A stretch of 64,000 nt of DNA from Rhizobium sp. 16-449-1b (GTDB lineage: Bacteria > Pseudomonadota > Alphaproteobacteria > Rhizobiales > Rhizobiaceae), in contig NZ_JAGHMH010000002.1 of NCBI RefSeq assembly GCF_017741935.1, positions 124,001 to 188,000 of the forward strand, given 5' to 3'. The position numbers and the translations under genes were made by a program. Positions 34,791 to 43,732 of this stretch are shown here, in pieces (position 1 is the stretch's first letter; every line of letters starts with the position of its first letter). Under the pieces are notes generated by a model. The model was not told where the DNA came from, ran no database searches, and saw only the letters and a list, made by a program, of their open reading frames with translations.

Positions 34791-35627
34791 ATGGAAGACA
34801 CCGTCGCACTGGTCACCGGCGCAAGTCGCGGCGTCGGCCGCGGTATCGCGCTTGCGCTGCTCGCCGAGGGTGCCACCGTACACGTCACGGGCCGAACGCG
34901 ACACGAGGCTGATACGCCAGGCAAACGCCCAGGCTCCCTCGAAAGCCTCGCCAACGAAGCCGCCACGCTCCCCGGCCGCATCGTCATCCACCAATGCGAC
35001 CATGCCAACGACGCCGACACCCACCGTGTTGCCGAAGCGGTCACAGCCGGCGGCAAGCTGGATATCCTCGTGAACAACGCCTGGCCCGGCTACGAAAACA
35101 TGGTCGAGAATGGCGATTTCACCTGGCCGCGCGCCTTCTGGGAGCAGCCGGTCTGGCGCTGGGATGCCATGATCGGTACGGCGCTGAGGGTCGCCTTTTT
35201 GATGTCGCGCGCGGTGGCGCCGTTGATGGTCGCCAAGCGGCGCGGGCTCATCGTCAACATCTCGTTCTGGGCGTCGCGCTTTTATGATGGCAACGCCATC
35301 TACGGCACCTCCAAGGCCGCCGCCGACAAGATGGCGGCCGATTTCGCCCATGACCTGCGCCCGCACGATGTCGCGGCCGTCTCGCTCTATCCCGGTCTGG
35401 TCCGCACCGAAGCGGTGATGGAGAACGCTGCCTTCTTCGACCTCTCCAACTCCGAATCCCCTCAGTTCATCGGCCGCGTCATTTCAGGCCTCTGGCGCGA
35501 TCCGGCGCTGATGTCGAAATCCGGCCAAGCCCTGATCGCAGCCTCACTCGGCCGCGAATACGATATCGCCGACATCGACGGCTACCGGCCCGTTCCGCTG
35601 ACCGAGGCGGATTTCACAAGGGGCTGA
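34791..35627 (+). CDS. Short-chain dehydrogenase/reductase (DHRS1-like)
   Basis: 278 residues. VALVTGASRGVGRGIALALLAEGATVHVTGR binds the cofactor; DILVNNAWPGYENM, the catalytic Ser in NISFWASRFYDG and YGTSKAAADKMA (Tyr-x-x-x-Lys) follow. The WPGYENM and WRWDAMIGTALRVAFLMSR segments resemble DHRS1-like SDRs. Substrate unknown. It stands alone, flanked by repeat elements on both sides. Confidence 0.87.
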   Translation: MEDTVALVTGASRGVGRGIALALLAEGATVHVTGRTRHEADTPGKRPGSLESLANEAATLPGRIVIHQCDHANDADTHRVAEAVTAGGKLDILVNNAWPGYENMVENGDFTWPRAFWEQPVWRWDAMIGTALRVAFLMSRAVAPLMVAKRRGLIVNISFWASRFYDGNAIYGTSKAAADKMAADFAHDLRPHDVAAVSLYPGLVRTEAVMENAAFFDLSNSESPQFIGRVISGLWRDPALMSKSGQALIAASLGREYDIADIDGYRPVPLTEADFTRG

Positions 35628-35651
35628 GCCCAAGAGCTAATCCCTGAATCA

Positions 35652-35732
35652 CCGTCATTGTTTGGCGGAGGCCTTTCTACGAGTCGATCTCCCCACTTGT
35701 GGGGGAGATGCCGGCAGGCAGAGGGGGGTAAG
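35652..35732. repeat. RIME-like repeat, partial copy C
   Basis: Only one arm of the element seen at 15255 and 28556 is present: CATTGTTTGG, CGAGTCGATCTCCCC-ACTTGTGGGGGAGAT and GCCGGCAGGCAGAGGGGGGTA. It lies in the 167-bp space between the convergent SDR and ftsK genes and is probably a truncated copy. Confidence 0.7.
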
Positions 35733-35794
35733 CCTCGTGACGGGTCCAATCATTCTGAATGTCAGCGGCCACGAGCACCCCCGGCGCCGAAACC

Positions 35795-38458
35795 TCAATC
35801 CCCCTCGCCACGCCCATTGACGATCTCGCGCTTCCCCACATGGTTGGCCGGGCCGACCAGCCCTTCCTTCTCCATGCGCTCGACGAGCGAGGCGGCGCGG
35901 TTGTAGCCGATGCCGAGGCGGCGCTGGATGTAGGAGGTCGAGCACTTCTTGTCGCGCAGGACGACCTTCACGGCCTTGTCGTAGAGGTCGTTGCCGTCCT
36001 CTGCCGCCATGTCGCCCTTGTCGAACACGGCGCTGTCTTCCTCTTCGCCATCTTCCTCTTCGTCGGCGGTCACCGTGTCGAGATATTCCGGCCGTCCCTG
36101 CGTCTTCAGATGTGCCACGACCTTCTCGACCTCGGCGTCGGAGACGAACGGGCCGTGGACGCGCGAGATGCGGCCGCCGCCCTGCATGTGCAGCATGTCG
36201 CCCTGGCCGAGCAGCTGTTCGGCGCCCTGTTCGCCAAGGATCGTGCGGCTGTCGATCTTCGACGTCACCTGGAAGGAGATCCGGGTCGGGAAGTTGGCCT
36301 TGATCGTGCCGGTGATGACATCGACCGAAGGACGCTGCGTCGCCATGATCAGGTGGATGCCGGCCGCGCGCGCCATCTGCGCCAGACGCTGGATCGCGCC
36401 TTCGATCTCCTTGCCGGCCACCATCATCAGGTCGGCCATCTCGTCGACGATCACGACGATGTAAGGCATCGGCGTCAGGTCGAGTTCCTGTTGTTCCTCG
36501 ATCGGCGCCCCGGTGCTGCGGTCGAAGCCGGTCTGCACCATGATGTGGATCGTCTCGCCCTTTTCCTTGGCCTGCGCCACGCGGCTGTTATAGCCGTCGA
36601 TATTGCGCACGCCGAGGCGCGACATCTTGCGGTAGCGCTCTTCCATCTCGCGCACCGCCCACTTCAGCGCCATCACGGCCTTCTTCGGGTCGGTCACGAC
36701 GGGAGTGAGGAGGTGCGGAATGCCGTCATAGATCGACAGTTCCAGCATCTTCGGATCGATCATGATCAGGCGGCACTGTTCCGGCGTCATGCGGTAGAGC
36801 AGCGACAGGATCATTGTATTCACGGCAACCGACTTGCCGGAACCGGTGGTGCCGGCAACGAGCAGATGCGGCATCTTCGCAAGCTCGGCGATCACGGGCT
36901 CGCCGCCGATCGTCTTGCCGAGCCCGAGCGCCAGCTTGTAGCTGCTCTTCTCGAAATCGGCGCTCTCGATCATCTCGCGGAAATAGACGGTTTCGCGCAG
37001 CGCGTTAGGCAGTTCGATGCCGATGACATTGCGGCCGGGCACCACGGCGACGCGCGCCGAAAGGGCCGACATCGAGCGGGCGATATCGTCGGCAAGGCCG
37101 ATGACGCGCGAGGATTTCACGCCCGGCGCCGGCTCGAATTCATAGAGCGTGACGACGGGGCCTGGGCGCACATGGATGATCTCGCCCTTGATGCCGAAAT
37201 CTTCGAGAACGCTTTCCAGAAGCCCGGCATTCTGCTCCAGCGCTTCCTGCGACATGATCTCGCCGATGCGTTCCGGCGGCTCCTGCAGCAGCGAGTTGGA
37301 GGGGAACTCGTAGCCGGAGGCGTCGACCTTCGACGGAACGAACTTGTGCGCCACAATGCGGGCGGCGGGCGCCAGCGGCGCGATAACAGGCTGCGAGCGA
37401 ACCGGCATCGGCGCGATCGGCTGTGCGGCTGATGGCTGCGGCTCGATGGCGACGGGCTGCACGACCTGCGGGGCAGGCGCGGGCGCCAGTGCTTCGGCGG
37501 CAGCTGCCTGCTGCTTCAGCCTCACCGCAAGCGGCTGGCGGATCGGCGCGCGGCCGGTGGTCGGGGCAGGCGCCACGACAACAGGCGCTGCAACGGAAAT
37601 GGCAGGCGCAGCTGTTACGACGGGCGTGGTGATCGGGGCTGCGACCGGAGCAGGGGCAACGGCAACCGGCAGCGGCGCTGCATAGGGCGCGGCGACTACG
37701 GGCTGCTTGCCCGGGCGCCATTCCATGATGCGGAACTGGCTGATGATCGAATGCGGCTCGGGCACCGTCTGCGGCGCAACGATCTGCACCTGCGGTGCCG
37801 CCTCCACTTGCTCGGCCGGCGCCTCGCCATCCTCGAAGGACATCACTTCCCAGAAGGCGAAGTCGGAGATCGAGGAGAGGTTGGACGAGGCGTGGAACTG
37901 CGCCTCGTCGGCGGTTTCGGAAACGACGATCGCGTTTTCCTCGACGGCAGCGACATTGGCTTCCTGCTGGTAGACGTCGAAGGGCACGTTAGCCACGACA
38001 GGCGCGCGTGGGCCGGCCGGCTGCGACGCATAGGCGTTGCGCAGCGCCTGCTGCTGAACGTGCGGCTGTGGCTGCGTGACGGCAGGCTGCATCGCGGCCT
38101 GGCGGGCGACATAGCCTTGGCGTGGCTGCGCGGCGGGCTGCGGCGTCACGACGATCGGCTGAGCCACCGGCGCCATCACCTTTACGGTCACCGGTGCCAC
38201 CACTTGGGCGGGCTGCGGGGCGGGTGTTGCCACCTGGGCAGGCTCCATCACCCGCTGCTGCACAGGCTCGGCCGGCTGTTTGCGCGGGTTGATCTGGCTC
38301 TCCGGCGTGCGGGTAAAGCGGACATTCGGCGCCAGCGAAAAGTGATTCTGCCAGATCGGCGGTACCGGCTTCTCGCCGGCCTGTTCCTGCAGCTGTTCGC
38401 CCTGGGTGTCGGCGGAAACCTCGCCGGCATCCGTCAGATTGGTTCTAGGAAAGCGCAT
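35795..38458 (-). CDS. ftsK: FtsK/SpoIIIE-type DNA translocase without membrane domain
   Basis: 887 residues. There is no hydrophobic N-terminus; residues ~60-430 are a Pro/Ala/Gln/Val-rich linker. The motor follows: alpha/beta domains with Walker [15 protein letters not shown] and Walker [15 protein letters not shown], then [25 protein letters not shown]-terminal gamma winged helix ([40 protein letters not shown]) is the KOPS-reading module. Such motors pump chromosome-terminus DNA to the dif site for XerCD. With no anchor it may act as a soluble or partner-recruited motor. The start is uncertain (ATG 38458 or GTG 38473). It lies downstream of polA on the same strand. Confidence 0.9.
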   Translation of the reverse strand: MRFPRTNLTDAGEVSADTQGEQLQEQAGEKPVPPIWQNHFSLAPNVRFTRTPESQINPRKQPAEPVQQRVMEPAQVATPAPQPAQVVAPVTVKVMAPVAQPIVVTPQPAAQPRQGYVARQAAMQPAVTQPQPHVQQQALRNAYASQPAGPRAPVVANVPFDVYQQEANVAAVEENAIVVSETADEAQFHASSNLSSISDFAFWEVMSFEDGEAPAEQVEAAPQVQIVAPQTVPEPHSIISQFRIMEWRPGKQPVVAAPYAAPLPVAVAPAPVAAPITTPVVTAAPAISVAAPVVVAPAPTTGRAPIRQPLAVRLKQQAAAAEALAPAPAPQVVQPVAIEPQPSAAQPIAPMPVRSQPVIAPLAPAARIVAHKFVPSKVDASGYEFPSNSLLQEPPERIGEIMSQEALEQNAGLLESVLEDFGIKGEIIHVRPGPVVTLYEFEPAPGVKSSRVIGLADDIARSMSALSARVAVVPGRNVIGIELPNALRETVYFREMIESADFEKSSYKLALGLGKTIGGEPVIAELAKMPHLLVAGTTGSGKSVAVNTMILSLLYRMTPEQCRLIMIDPKMLELSIYDGIPHLLTPVVTDPKKAVMALKWAVREMEERYRKMSRLGVRNIDGYNSRVAQAKEKGETIHIMVQTGFDRSTGAPIEEQQELDLTPMPYIVVIVDEMADLMMVAGKEIEGAIQRLAQMARAAGIHLIMATQRPSVDVITGTIKANFPTRISFQVTSKIDSRTILGEQGAEQLLGQGDMLHMQGGGRISRVHGPFVSDAEVEKVVAHLKTQGRPEYLDTVTADEEEDGEEEDSAVFDKGDMAAEDGNDLYDKAVKVVLRDKKCSTSYIQRRLGIGYNRAASLVERMEKEGLVGPANHVGKREIVNGRGEGD

Positions 38459-38630
38459 ACGACAGCCACTCACTCATGATTGGTAACTATTATCCTCTTC
38501 CGGCTTAGGAAATGAAGGTTAATAAGTTCCTTCTCGACGCCCTTGCGCGACGGTCGAAGCAAGGCGTAAATCGAGTGTTTTCAGTGGCTTGCTTGATAAA
38601 GAAAATTTTAGCGATTTTTCGAAGAGGCGC

Positions 38631-38682
38631 CCACGCATCGGCCCGAAAATCAAAATCGATTTTCGGAAAGTCCGATGCGTGG
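38631..38682. repeat. Nested perfect inverted repeat between polA and ftsK
   Basis: CCACGCATCGG (38631-38641) pairs with CCGATGCGTGG (38672-38682). Inside, CCGAAAATC (38643-38651) pairs with GATTTTCGG (38658-38666). The result is a long two-tier hairpin or cruciform in the polA-ftsK gap (38474-38730), usable as terminator or REP-like element. Confidence 0.6.
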
Positions 38683-38691
38683 ATGCAAATT

Positions 38692-38733
38692 TAGAGCGTT
38701 TTTTGTGCGTTCGCGCGAACGCACGGCGCTCTA
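38692..38733 (-). terminator. TAGAGCG-ended hairpin overlapping the polA stop codon
   Basis: TAGAGCG (38692-38698) pairs with CGCTCTA (38727-38733). Inside is a perfect 20-bp palindrome, GTGCGTTCGCGCGAACGCAC (38705-38724). On the minus strand the hairpin begins with the polA stop TAG itself and includes an A-run/T-run before the second arm, so it may end polA transcription. Confidence 0.6.
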
Positions 38734-41730
38734 GTGCGCCTCGTCCCAGTTGGTCGCCGCGCGCGCATCCACCTTCAACGGCACACGCATTTCGAGCGCC
38801 GGCATGGTGGCGTTTTCCATCACCGAAACGATAACAGGCATGGCCTTGTCGACGTCCTCATCCTCGACCTCGAAGATCAGTTCGTCGTGCACCTGCAAGA
38901 GCATGCGCACCCGCTCGGAAAGCCCGACCTCTGCAAGCGCCGGCTCCATCTTGATCATCGCCCGGCGGATCACGTCGGCGGCCGAACCTTGGATCGGGGC
39001 GTTGATCGCCGCGCGCTCGTTGAAGGCGCGAACAGAGGGGTTGGAGGAGCGAATCTCCGGGTAGTTGATTCGCCGGCCGAAGATCGTCTCGACATAGCCC
39101 TTGTCGCGCGCCTGCTGCTTGGTGCTGTCCATGTAGTCGCGAATGCCGGGGAAGCGCTCGAAATAGCGCTTGATGTAGTCGCTGGCTTCAGAGCGCTCGA
39201 TCGAGAGCTGGTTGGCAAGGCCGAAGGCCGAGATGCCGTAGATGATGCCGAAGTTGATCGCCTTGGCGCGACGACGCACCTCCGACGGCATGCCCTCGAC
39301 CGGAACGCCGAACATCTCGGACGCCGTCATCGCGTGAATGTCGATCCCGTCGGCGAAGGCCTGCGTCAGCTGCGGGATTTCGGCGACATGGGCCAGCACG
39401 CGCAGCTCGATCTGGCTGTAGTCGGCCGAAATCAGCTTGTGGCCCGGCGTCGAGATGAAGGCGGTGCGGATCTTGCGGCCTTCGGCGGTGCGAACCGGAA
39501 TGTTCTGCAGGTTGGGTTCCGACGAGGAAAGCCGCCCCGTCGTCGTCGATGCCAGAGAGTATGACGTATGCACCCGCTTCGTCTGCGGGTGCACATAGCC
39601 CGGCAGCGCGTCGGTATAGGTGGATTTGAGCTTGGTCAGCTGCCGCCAGTCGACGATCTTGCGCGGCAGTTCCAGCCCCGCCGCCGCCAGATCTTCCAGC
39701 ACGCTGGCCGAGGTCGACCACTGACCGGTCTTGGTCTTCGAGCCGCCGGCGAGGCCCATCTTGCCGAACAGGATGTCGCCCAGCTGCTTCGGCGAGCCGA
39801 TGTTGAAGCGCTCGCCGGCCAGCTGGTAGATCTCGTCCTCCAGCCGCGCAGCACCCTGCGCCAGCTCGCCCGAGAGCCGCGACAGGATCTGCCGGTCGAC
39901 GGTAATCCCGCGCTCTTCCATATGCGCGAGAACGGGCACCAGCGGCCGCTCCAGCCGCTCGTAGACGGAGGTCAGCTTCTCGGCCGCCAGCCGCGGCTTC
40001 AGCACCATCCAGAGCCTGAGCGTCACGTCGGCATCCTCGGCCGCGTAATGCGTGGCGCGGTCGATATCGACGAGGTCGAAGGAGATGTTCGACTTGCCGC
40101 TGCCGGCCACGTCCTTGTAGGCGATCGGCTTGTGGTTGAGGAATTTCTCCGACAGCGGATCCATGCCATGCGCGCCGGTGCCGGCATCGAGCACGTAGGA
40201 GATCAGCATCGTGTCGTCGAAGTTCTTCGTCTCGACGCCGTAACGCTTCATCAGCAAGTAGTCGTATTTCAGGTTCTGCGCCACCTTGAGCACCGATTGG
40301 TCCTCGAGCAGCGCCTTCAGCCGCGGCAGCGCGTCGCGCATCGCGATCTGGTTCTCGGCCATGCCGCCGCCGAGCAGATCGCCGACGCCCGTCTTGTGGC
40401 CGAGCGGCACATAGGCGGCGCGGATGTTGACGCCGATAGGGCTCTTCGCGTTATCGGCAATCGCCATCGAGAAGCCGACGAGCTCTGCCTGCATGGCGTC
40501 GAGCGAGGTCGTCTCGGTGTCGAAGCCGATCACGCCGGTCTCGCGCGCATCCGCGATCCATTTGTCGAGCGTCGCGACATCGCGGATCGTCACATAGCGC
40601 GAATGGTCGAAGGGCAGGTTGGCGAAAGCATCGGCCCGCGACTTGGCGAAATCGGATGGCGTGAAGCTGCCCTCCGGCGCGGCAGAGCCGTTGACTTTAG
40701 TGGGAACAGCCACCGCGTCGCCGACGACCTCAGGCGTCCCGCCGGCAACCGGCGCCGGCTCGGCTACGTCGAGATCAGGGCCGTGTGCATTGGCGCCCCA
40801 CTCGACCGGCACGTCGACCGCATCGATGGCACCAGCATCGCATTCGCAGGCCTCGGCCACGCGCCGCGTCAGGCTGGTGAACTGCATGGCCTTCAGGAAG
40901 CCGATCAGCTTCGGCCCGTCCTGCGCCTCGAGAATGAGGTCGGCGACGGCAAGCTCCAGCGGCACGTCCGTCCTGAGCTTCACCAGTTCACGCGACAGCC
41001 GCGCCTTGTCGGCGTTCTCGATGATCGTCTGCCGGCGCTTCTCCTGCTTGATCTCGGTGGCGCGCTCAAGCAGCGTGTCGAGGTCGCCATATTCGGCAAG
41101 CAGCGTCGCCGCCGTCTTCGGGCCGATGCCGGGAATGCCAGGCACGTTGTCGACGGAATCGCCGGTCATCGCCTGCAGGTCGATCATCTTTTCCGGCGGC
41201 ACGCCCCATTTCTCGATCACATCAGGGATGCCGATCTGCTTGTCCTTCATGCTGTCGTACATGTGGACGTTATCGGTGACGAGCTGCATCAGGTCCTTGT
41301 CGGAGGAGACGATCGTCACGTCGGCGCCGAGCGCTTCGGCCTGGCGGGCATAGGTGGCGATGATGTCGTCGGCCTCGAAACCCTCGGTCTCGATGCAGGG
41401 CAGATTGAACGCCCGCGTCGCCTGGCGGATCAGCCCGAACTGCGGGATCAGCTCTTCGGGCGGCGCCGAGCGGTTGGCCTTGTAGGCGTCATAGAGATCC
41501 TTGCGGAAGGTCTTCGACGAATAGTCGAAGATGACGGCCAGATGCGTCGGCGTCACGCCCACCGACGTGTCGCGCGCCTCGGTCAGGAGCTTCCACAGCA
41601 TGTTGCAGAAACCCGAGACGGCGCCGACAGGCAGCCCATCGGATTTGCGCGTCAGCGGCGGCAGGGCATGGAAGGCTCGAAAGATGAATCCGGAGCCGTC
41701 GACAAGAAAGAGATGATCGCCTTTTTTCAT
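38731..41730 (-). CDS. polA: DNA polymerase I
   Basis: 999 residues from the ATG at 41730 (MKKGDHLFLVDGSGFIFRAFHALP). The 5'-3' exonuclease domain spans ~1-300. The 3'-5' exonuclease spans ~375-590 with an intact IGFDTETTSLDAM (Asp/Glu) proofreading motif. The polymerase domain spans ~600-999 with motif A ISADYSQIELRVLAHV, motif B RRRAKAINFGIIYG and motif C LQVHDELIFEVED. It removes RNA primers and fills gaps in repair. The stop TAG lies at the tip of a 42-bp hairpin. It is divergent from the coiled-coil gene at 41911. Confidence 0.97.
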   Translation of the reverse strand: MKKGDHLFLVDGSGFIFRAFHALPPLTRKSDGLPVGAVSGFCNMLWKLLTEARDTSVGVTPTHLAVIFDYSSKTFRKDLYDAYKANRSAPPEELIPQFGLIRQATRAFNLPCIETEGFEADDIIATYARQAEALGADVTIVSSDKDLMQLVTDNVHMYDSMKDKQIGIPDVIEKWGVPPEKMIDLQAMTGDSVDNVPGIPGIGPKTAATLLAEYGDLDTLLERATEIKQEKRRQTIIENADKARLSRELVKLRTDVPLELAVADLILEAQDGPKLIGFLKAMQFTSLTRRVAEACECDAGAIDAVDVPVEWGANAHGPDLDVAEPAPVAGGTPEVVGDAVAVPTKVNGSAAPEGSFTPSDFAKSRADAFANLPFDHSRYVTIRDVATLDKWIADARETGVIGFDTETTSLDAMQAELVGFSMAIADNAKSPIGVNIRAAYVPLGHKTGVGDLLGGGMAENQIAMRDALPRLKALLEDQSVLKVAQNLKYDYLLMKRYGVETKNFDDTMLISYVLDAGTGAHGMDPLSEKFLNHKPIAYKDVAGSGKSNISFDLVDIDRATHYAAEDADVTLRLWMVLKPRLAAEKLTSVYERLERPLVPVLAHMEERGITVDRQILSRLSGELAQGAARLEDEIYQLAGERFNIGSPKQLGDILFGKMGLAGGSKTKTGQWSTSASVLEDLAAAGLELPRKIVDWRQLTKLKSTYTDALPGYVHPQTKRVHTSYSLASTTTGRLSSSEPNLQNIPVRTAEGRKIRTAFISTPGHKLISADYSQIELRVLAHVAEIPQLTQAFADGIDIHAMTASEMFGVPVEGMPSEVRRRAKAINFGIIYGISAFGLANQLSIERSEASDYIKRYFERFPGIRDYMDSTKQQARDKGYVETIFGRRINYPEIRSSNPSVRAFNERAAINAPIQGSAADVIRRAMIKMEPALAEVGLSERVRMLLQVHDELIFEVEDEDVDKAMPVIVSVMENATMPALEMRVPLKVDARAATNWDEAH

Positions 41731-41910
41731 GGCAGCATGGATAGCGCGACCGCCCTGCAAGGTCCATATAAAGTTAGGGTGTTGGCGCGTTGCGCACATG
41801 CCCGGGAAGCGCCGGAAAACGCGCGGAAACGGCCATAACCCCTCAATAGCTGCGGCTTGTTTCAGGCGTTTTTCGCCCATACATTAGGCGGAGGCCAAAG
41901 GGAGTCCGCA

Positions 41911-42351
41911 GTGTCTGGAGAACCCGAATCGCAGCGTTATTTTTTCAATCAGCTCTCGATGCTGATCGACGGCATGAAGGGTTTGAACAATCAGATCGGT
42001 CGGCAGGTCGAGGCGGTGGGTCGGTACGACAAGGAGTTCGCGAAGATCAGGATAGAGATCGGCGGAATGAAGTCCGAGCTCGGGCAAATCAAAATAGACC
42101 TGAACCAGTTTCGTGCCCGCGTTGATCTTCAGATGGAAGCGATCTTGCGTCGATTGGATCTGCAGGACAGCGTCATGCATGACAGTGTCGATCATATTCG
42201 GGAACTGCGTTCCGACAGTCTGCGCCAGTACAACGAAGTCATCAACGCCGTGCAGGACAGTTATCAAAACCGGATGTCCGTCAACGACATCGAGGAGCGC
42301 CTCGCCGAACTCGAACGCCTTATCGGCCCACGCCTGCCACCTGCGGCGTGA
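41911..42351 (+). CDS. Hypothetical coiled-coil protein
   Basis: 146 residues starting at GTG 41911, with AAGGGAG 7 nt upstream. No known domain is recognised. Residues ~20-145 are heptad-like and highly charged (QIGRQVEAVGRYDKEFAKIRIEIGGMKSELGQIKIDLNQFRARVDLQMEAILRRL split into two helices, ending DIEERLAELERLIG), so a soluble coiled coil or bundle is likely. Divergent from polA; no operon partner. Function not assigned. Confidence 0.65.
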   Translation: MSGEPESQRYFFNQLSMLIDGMKGLNNQIGRQVEAVGRYDKEFAKIRIEIGGMKSELGQIKIDLNQFRARVDLQMEAILRRLDLQDSVMHDSVDHIRELRSDSLRQYNEVINAVQDSYQNRMSVNDIEERLAELERLIGPRLPPAA

Positions 42352-42448
42352 GTCTAGCGCAAGTCGCTCACCGGACTGTTACCAAAATGTAATAGTCAAT
42401 TCTTTTCTTTCCCTTGAAAAGCCACATTCGGAACTACAAATAAATATC

Positions 42449-42601
42449 ACCGACGCGACATTGATCACGTCGAGGGTCTGATTGCCGGCTCGTCCCCCGC
42501 CGCATTGGACTTGGACAAAGGCCTCATCCCCTCTCCGGGCCTTTGTCCCCTATTTGAAGCCGCCATAGCCTTACCTCCAGGCTATGGCGGCTTTGTTTTT
42601 C
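42449..42601 (+). ncRNA. Candidate small RNA with three stem-loops and intrinsic terminator
   Basis: Upstream, TTGAAA (42414-42419) and CAAATA (42437-42442), 17 bp apart, are promoter-like. Stem 1 is CGACG/CGTCG (42451-42472). Stem 2 is GGACAAAGGCC/GGCCTTTGTCC (42513-42548), with a pyrimidine-rich loop TCATCCCCTCTCCG. Stem 3 is a perfect 14-bp stem (42557-42570 with 42580-42593), loop TTACCTCCA, followed by TGTTTTT. Loops exposing CCUC/CCCCUCUCC resemble the anti-Shine-Dalgarno loops of alphaproteobacterial trans-acting sRNAs. Transcription is inferred; a marR leader/attenuator is the alternative. Confidence 0.5.
42557..42600 (+). terminator. Strong Rho-independent terminator
   Basis: AAGCCGCCATAGCC (42557-42570) pairs perfectly with GGCTATGGCGGCTT (42580-42593), with one more T-A pair closing the loop, then TGTTTTT. 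It ends the candidate sRNA or the transcript of the coiled-coil gene at 41911-42351. Confidence 0.85.
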
Positions 42602-42717
42602 TGCACTATCTCCAGCTGTATGAATATGAATGTCTGTCTTTCAAAGCATCGCATACGATTTGTTGCATTGCTCGTGGCTGGGTTTTGCGCCTAACTGAAA
42701 AAATGGGAACGGAACGA

Positions 42718-43134
42718 ATGGACTCGGGAGCCTATCTCGCCAGCCAGCTGGCCAAGGGCTTTGCCCGCTCGCTGCAGCAGCGCGCGGCAAGGTTGGGTTT
42801 TTCGCCGGGTCAGTTTCCGATTCTGCTGGAACTTTGGGCCGAAGACGGGCTGACGCAGAAGCAGTTGCTCGCCCGCGTCGATATCGAGCAGGCGACCATG
42901 GCCAACACGCTCTCGCGCATGGAGCGCGATGGCCTGATCGAGCGCCGCCCGCACCCGTCAGACAAGCGCGCCCAGCTGGTGTTCCTAACCGACCGCGCGA
43001 AAACGATGGAAAACGATGCGGTTCTCGCTGCCCGCGAGGCCGATCTCGCATTGTTCGATGGCTTCAAGACATTCGAGCGCGAACTGACGCTGGAATACAT
43101 CCGTCGTCTGCTGGAGAACGCCAAGAAGCTCTGA
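42718..43134 (+). CDS. MarR family transcriptional regulator
   Basis: 138 residues from the ATG at 42718, which has GGAACGGAACGA upstream; an ATG at 42703 is an alternative. The winged helix spans residues ~30-105 (FSPGQFPILLELWAEDGLTQKQLLARVDIEQATMANTLSRMERDGLIERRPHPSDKRAQLVFLT split by the wing DKRAQ). MarR proteins respond to phenolics or oxidants and usually repress nearby efflux or detoxification genes. No divergent target is adjacent. Confidence 0.88.
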   Translation: MDSGAYLASQLAKGFARSLQQRAARLGFSPGQFPILLELWAEDGLTQKQLLARVDIEQATMANTLSRMERDGLIERRPHPSDKRAQLVFLTDRAKTMENDAVLAAREADLALFDGFKTFERELTLEYIRRLLENAKKL

Positions 43135-43185
43135 GATTTGGGTGTGGTCCCGGCGCGAGTAGCACTTGGGATGGGTGCCGGCGCC

Positions 43186-43587
43186 TTACTCGGCGGCGGC
43201 GAGGTAGATCTGATTCTGCGAGGATGCGGCCAGAGCCTGCACGCGCGCTTCGGTCTTGGCGATCAGCTGATAGAACTCGTCCTGCGCCTCGACATCGAGC
43301 TGAATGACGGCGTTCACCTCATCCGGCGTGTCGCAGACGCAGGCGATGGCCGATATCGGGCAGATGCCGCCGGGATAACGCTTGCCGCTGCCGGTGTAGG
43401 CGCGGCGGCCCCAGCGCTCGGAATAGACGGTCTCTTCGCGATCGATATGAAGGATCGTGCCCTTGCAAGCGGTCACGATGCCGGCCTTGCCATAGGCAAA
43501 CCAGTGGTAGTTCAATTTCCGCAAGATATACTTGCCGGTGATGTCTTCCCCGGCCAATTCGGCGGGATCTTCAATCATACGGATCAT
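43186..43587 (-). CDS. Hypothetical protein
   Basis: 133 residues from the ATG at 43587 with GGAAG 5 nt upstream. No family is recognised. The sequence is a compact soluble protein with conserved-looking aromatic patches (YILRKLNYHWFAYGKAGIVTAC) and two Cys in ISAIACVCDTPDE, ending in an Ala-rich tail. Convergent with marR. The clear ribosome site and good codon use support a real gene; function not assigned. Confidence 0.65.
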   Translation of the reverse strand: MIRMIEDPAELAGEDITGKYILRKLNYHWFAYGKAGIVTACKGTILHIDREETVYSERWGRRAYTGSGKRYPGGICPISAIACVCDTPDEVNAVIQLDVEAQDEFYQLIAKTEARVQALAASSQNQIYLAAAE

Positions 43588-43732
43588 GACGTCTTCCTTA
43601 ACGTGCACGTAATATCCGATATCTATGTTTCAGCTTCAAGACGAAAAGGTCAGCTTTTGGAGCCACTTAGTCACAAGTTGTTTCGAATTCTTACGAATTT
43701 CGCCGCTTTTTCGCCCTTTGAGCGCCATCGGC

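Larger units (their letters stand above)
42352..42717. other. 366-bp intergenic region containing a candidate sRNA
   Basis: No protein gene is supported here; the open frame running into marR from 42505 lacks a ribosome site and overlaps the hairpins. The region contains the promoter-like and hairpin series described at 42449-42601, then about 115 bp of AT-richer marR leader. Confidence 0.6.

Noticed and set aside
35759..37432. 557-codon open frame antisense to ftsK
   Set aside because: Arg/His/Asp-rich low-complexity translation typical of the complement of a high-GC gene; the opposite strand encodes clear FtsK motifs.
39568..41838. 756-codon open frame antisense to polA
   Set aside because: It shadows PolA exactly in the region of its exonuclease and polymerase domains, with no domain of its own.
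42505..42717. N-terminal extension of the MarR protein up to 42505
   Set aside because: No ribosome site, runs through the terminator hairpin, and the extra residues resemble no regulator; the start at 42718 has a good ribosome site.
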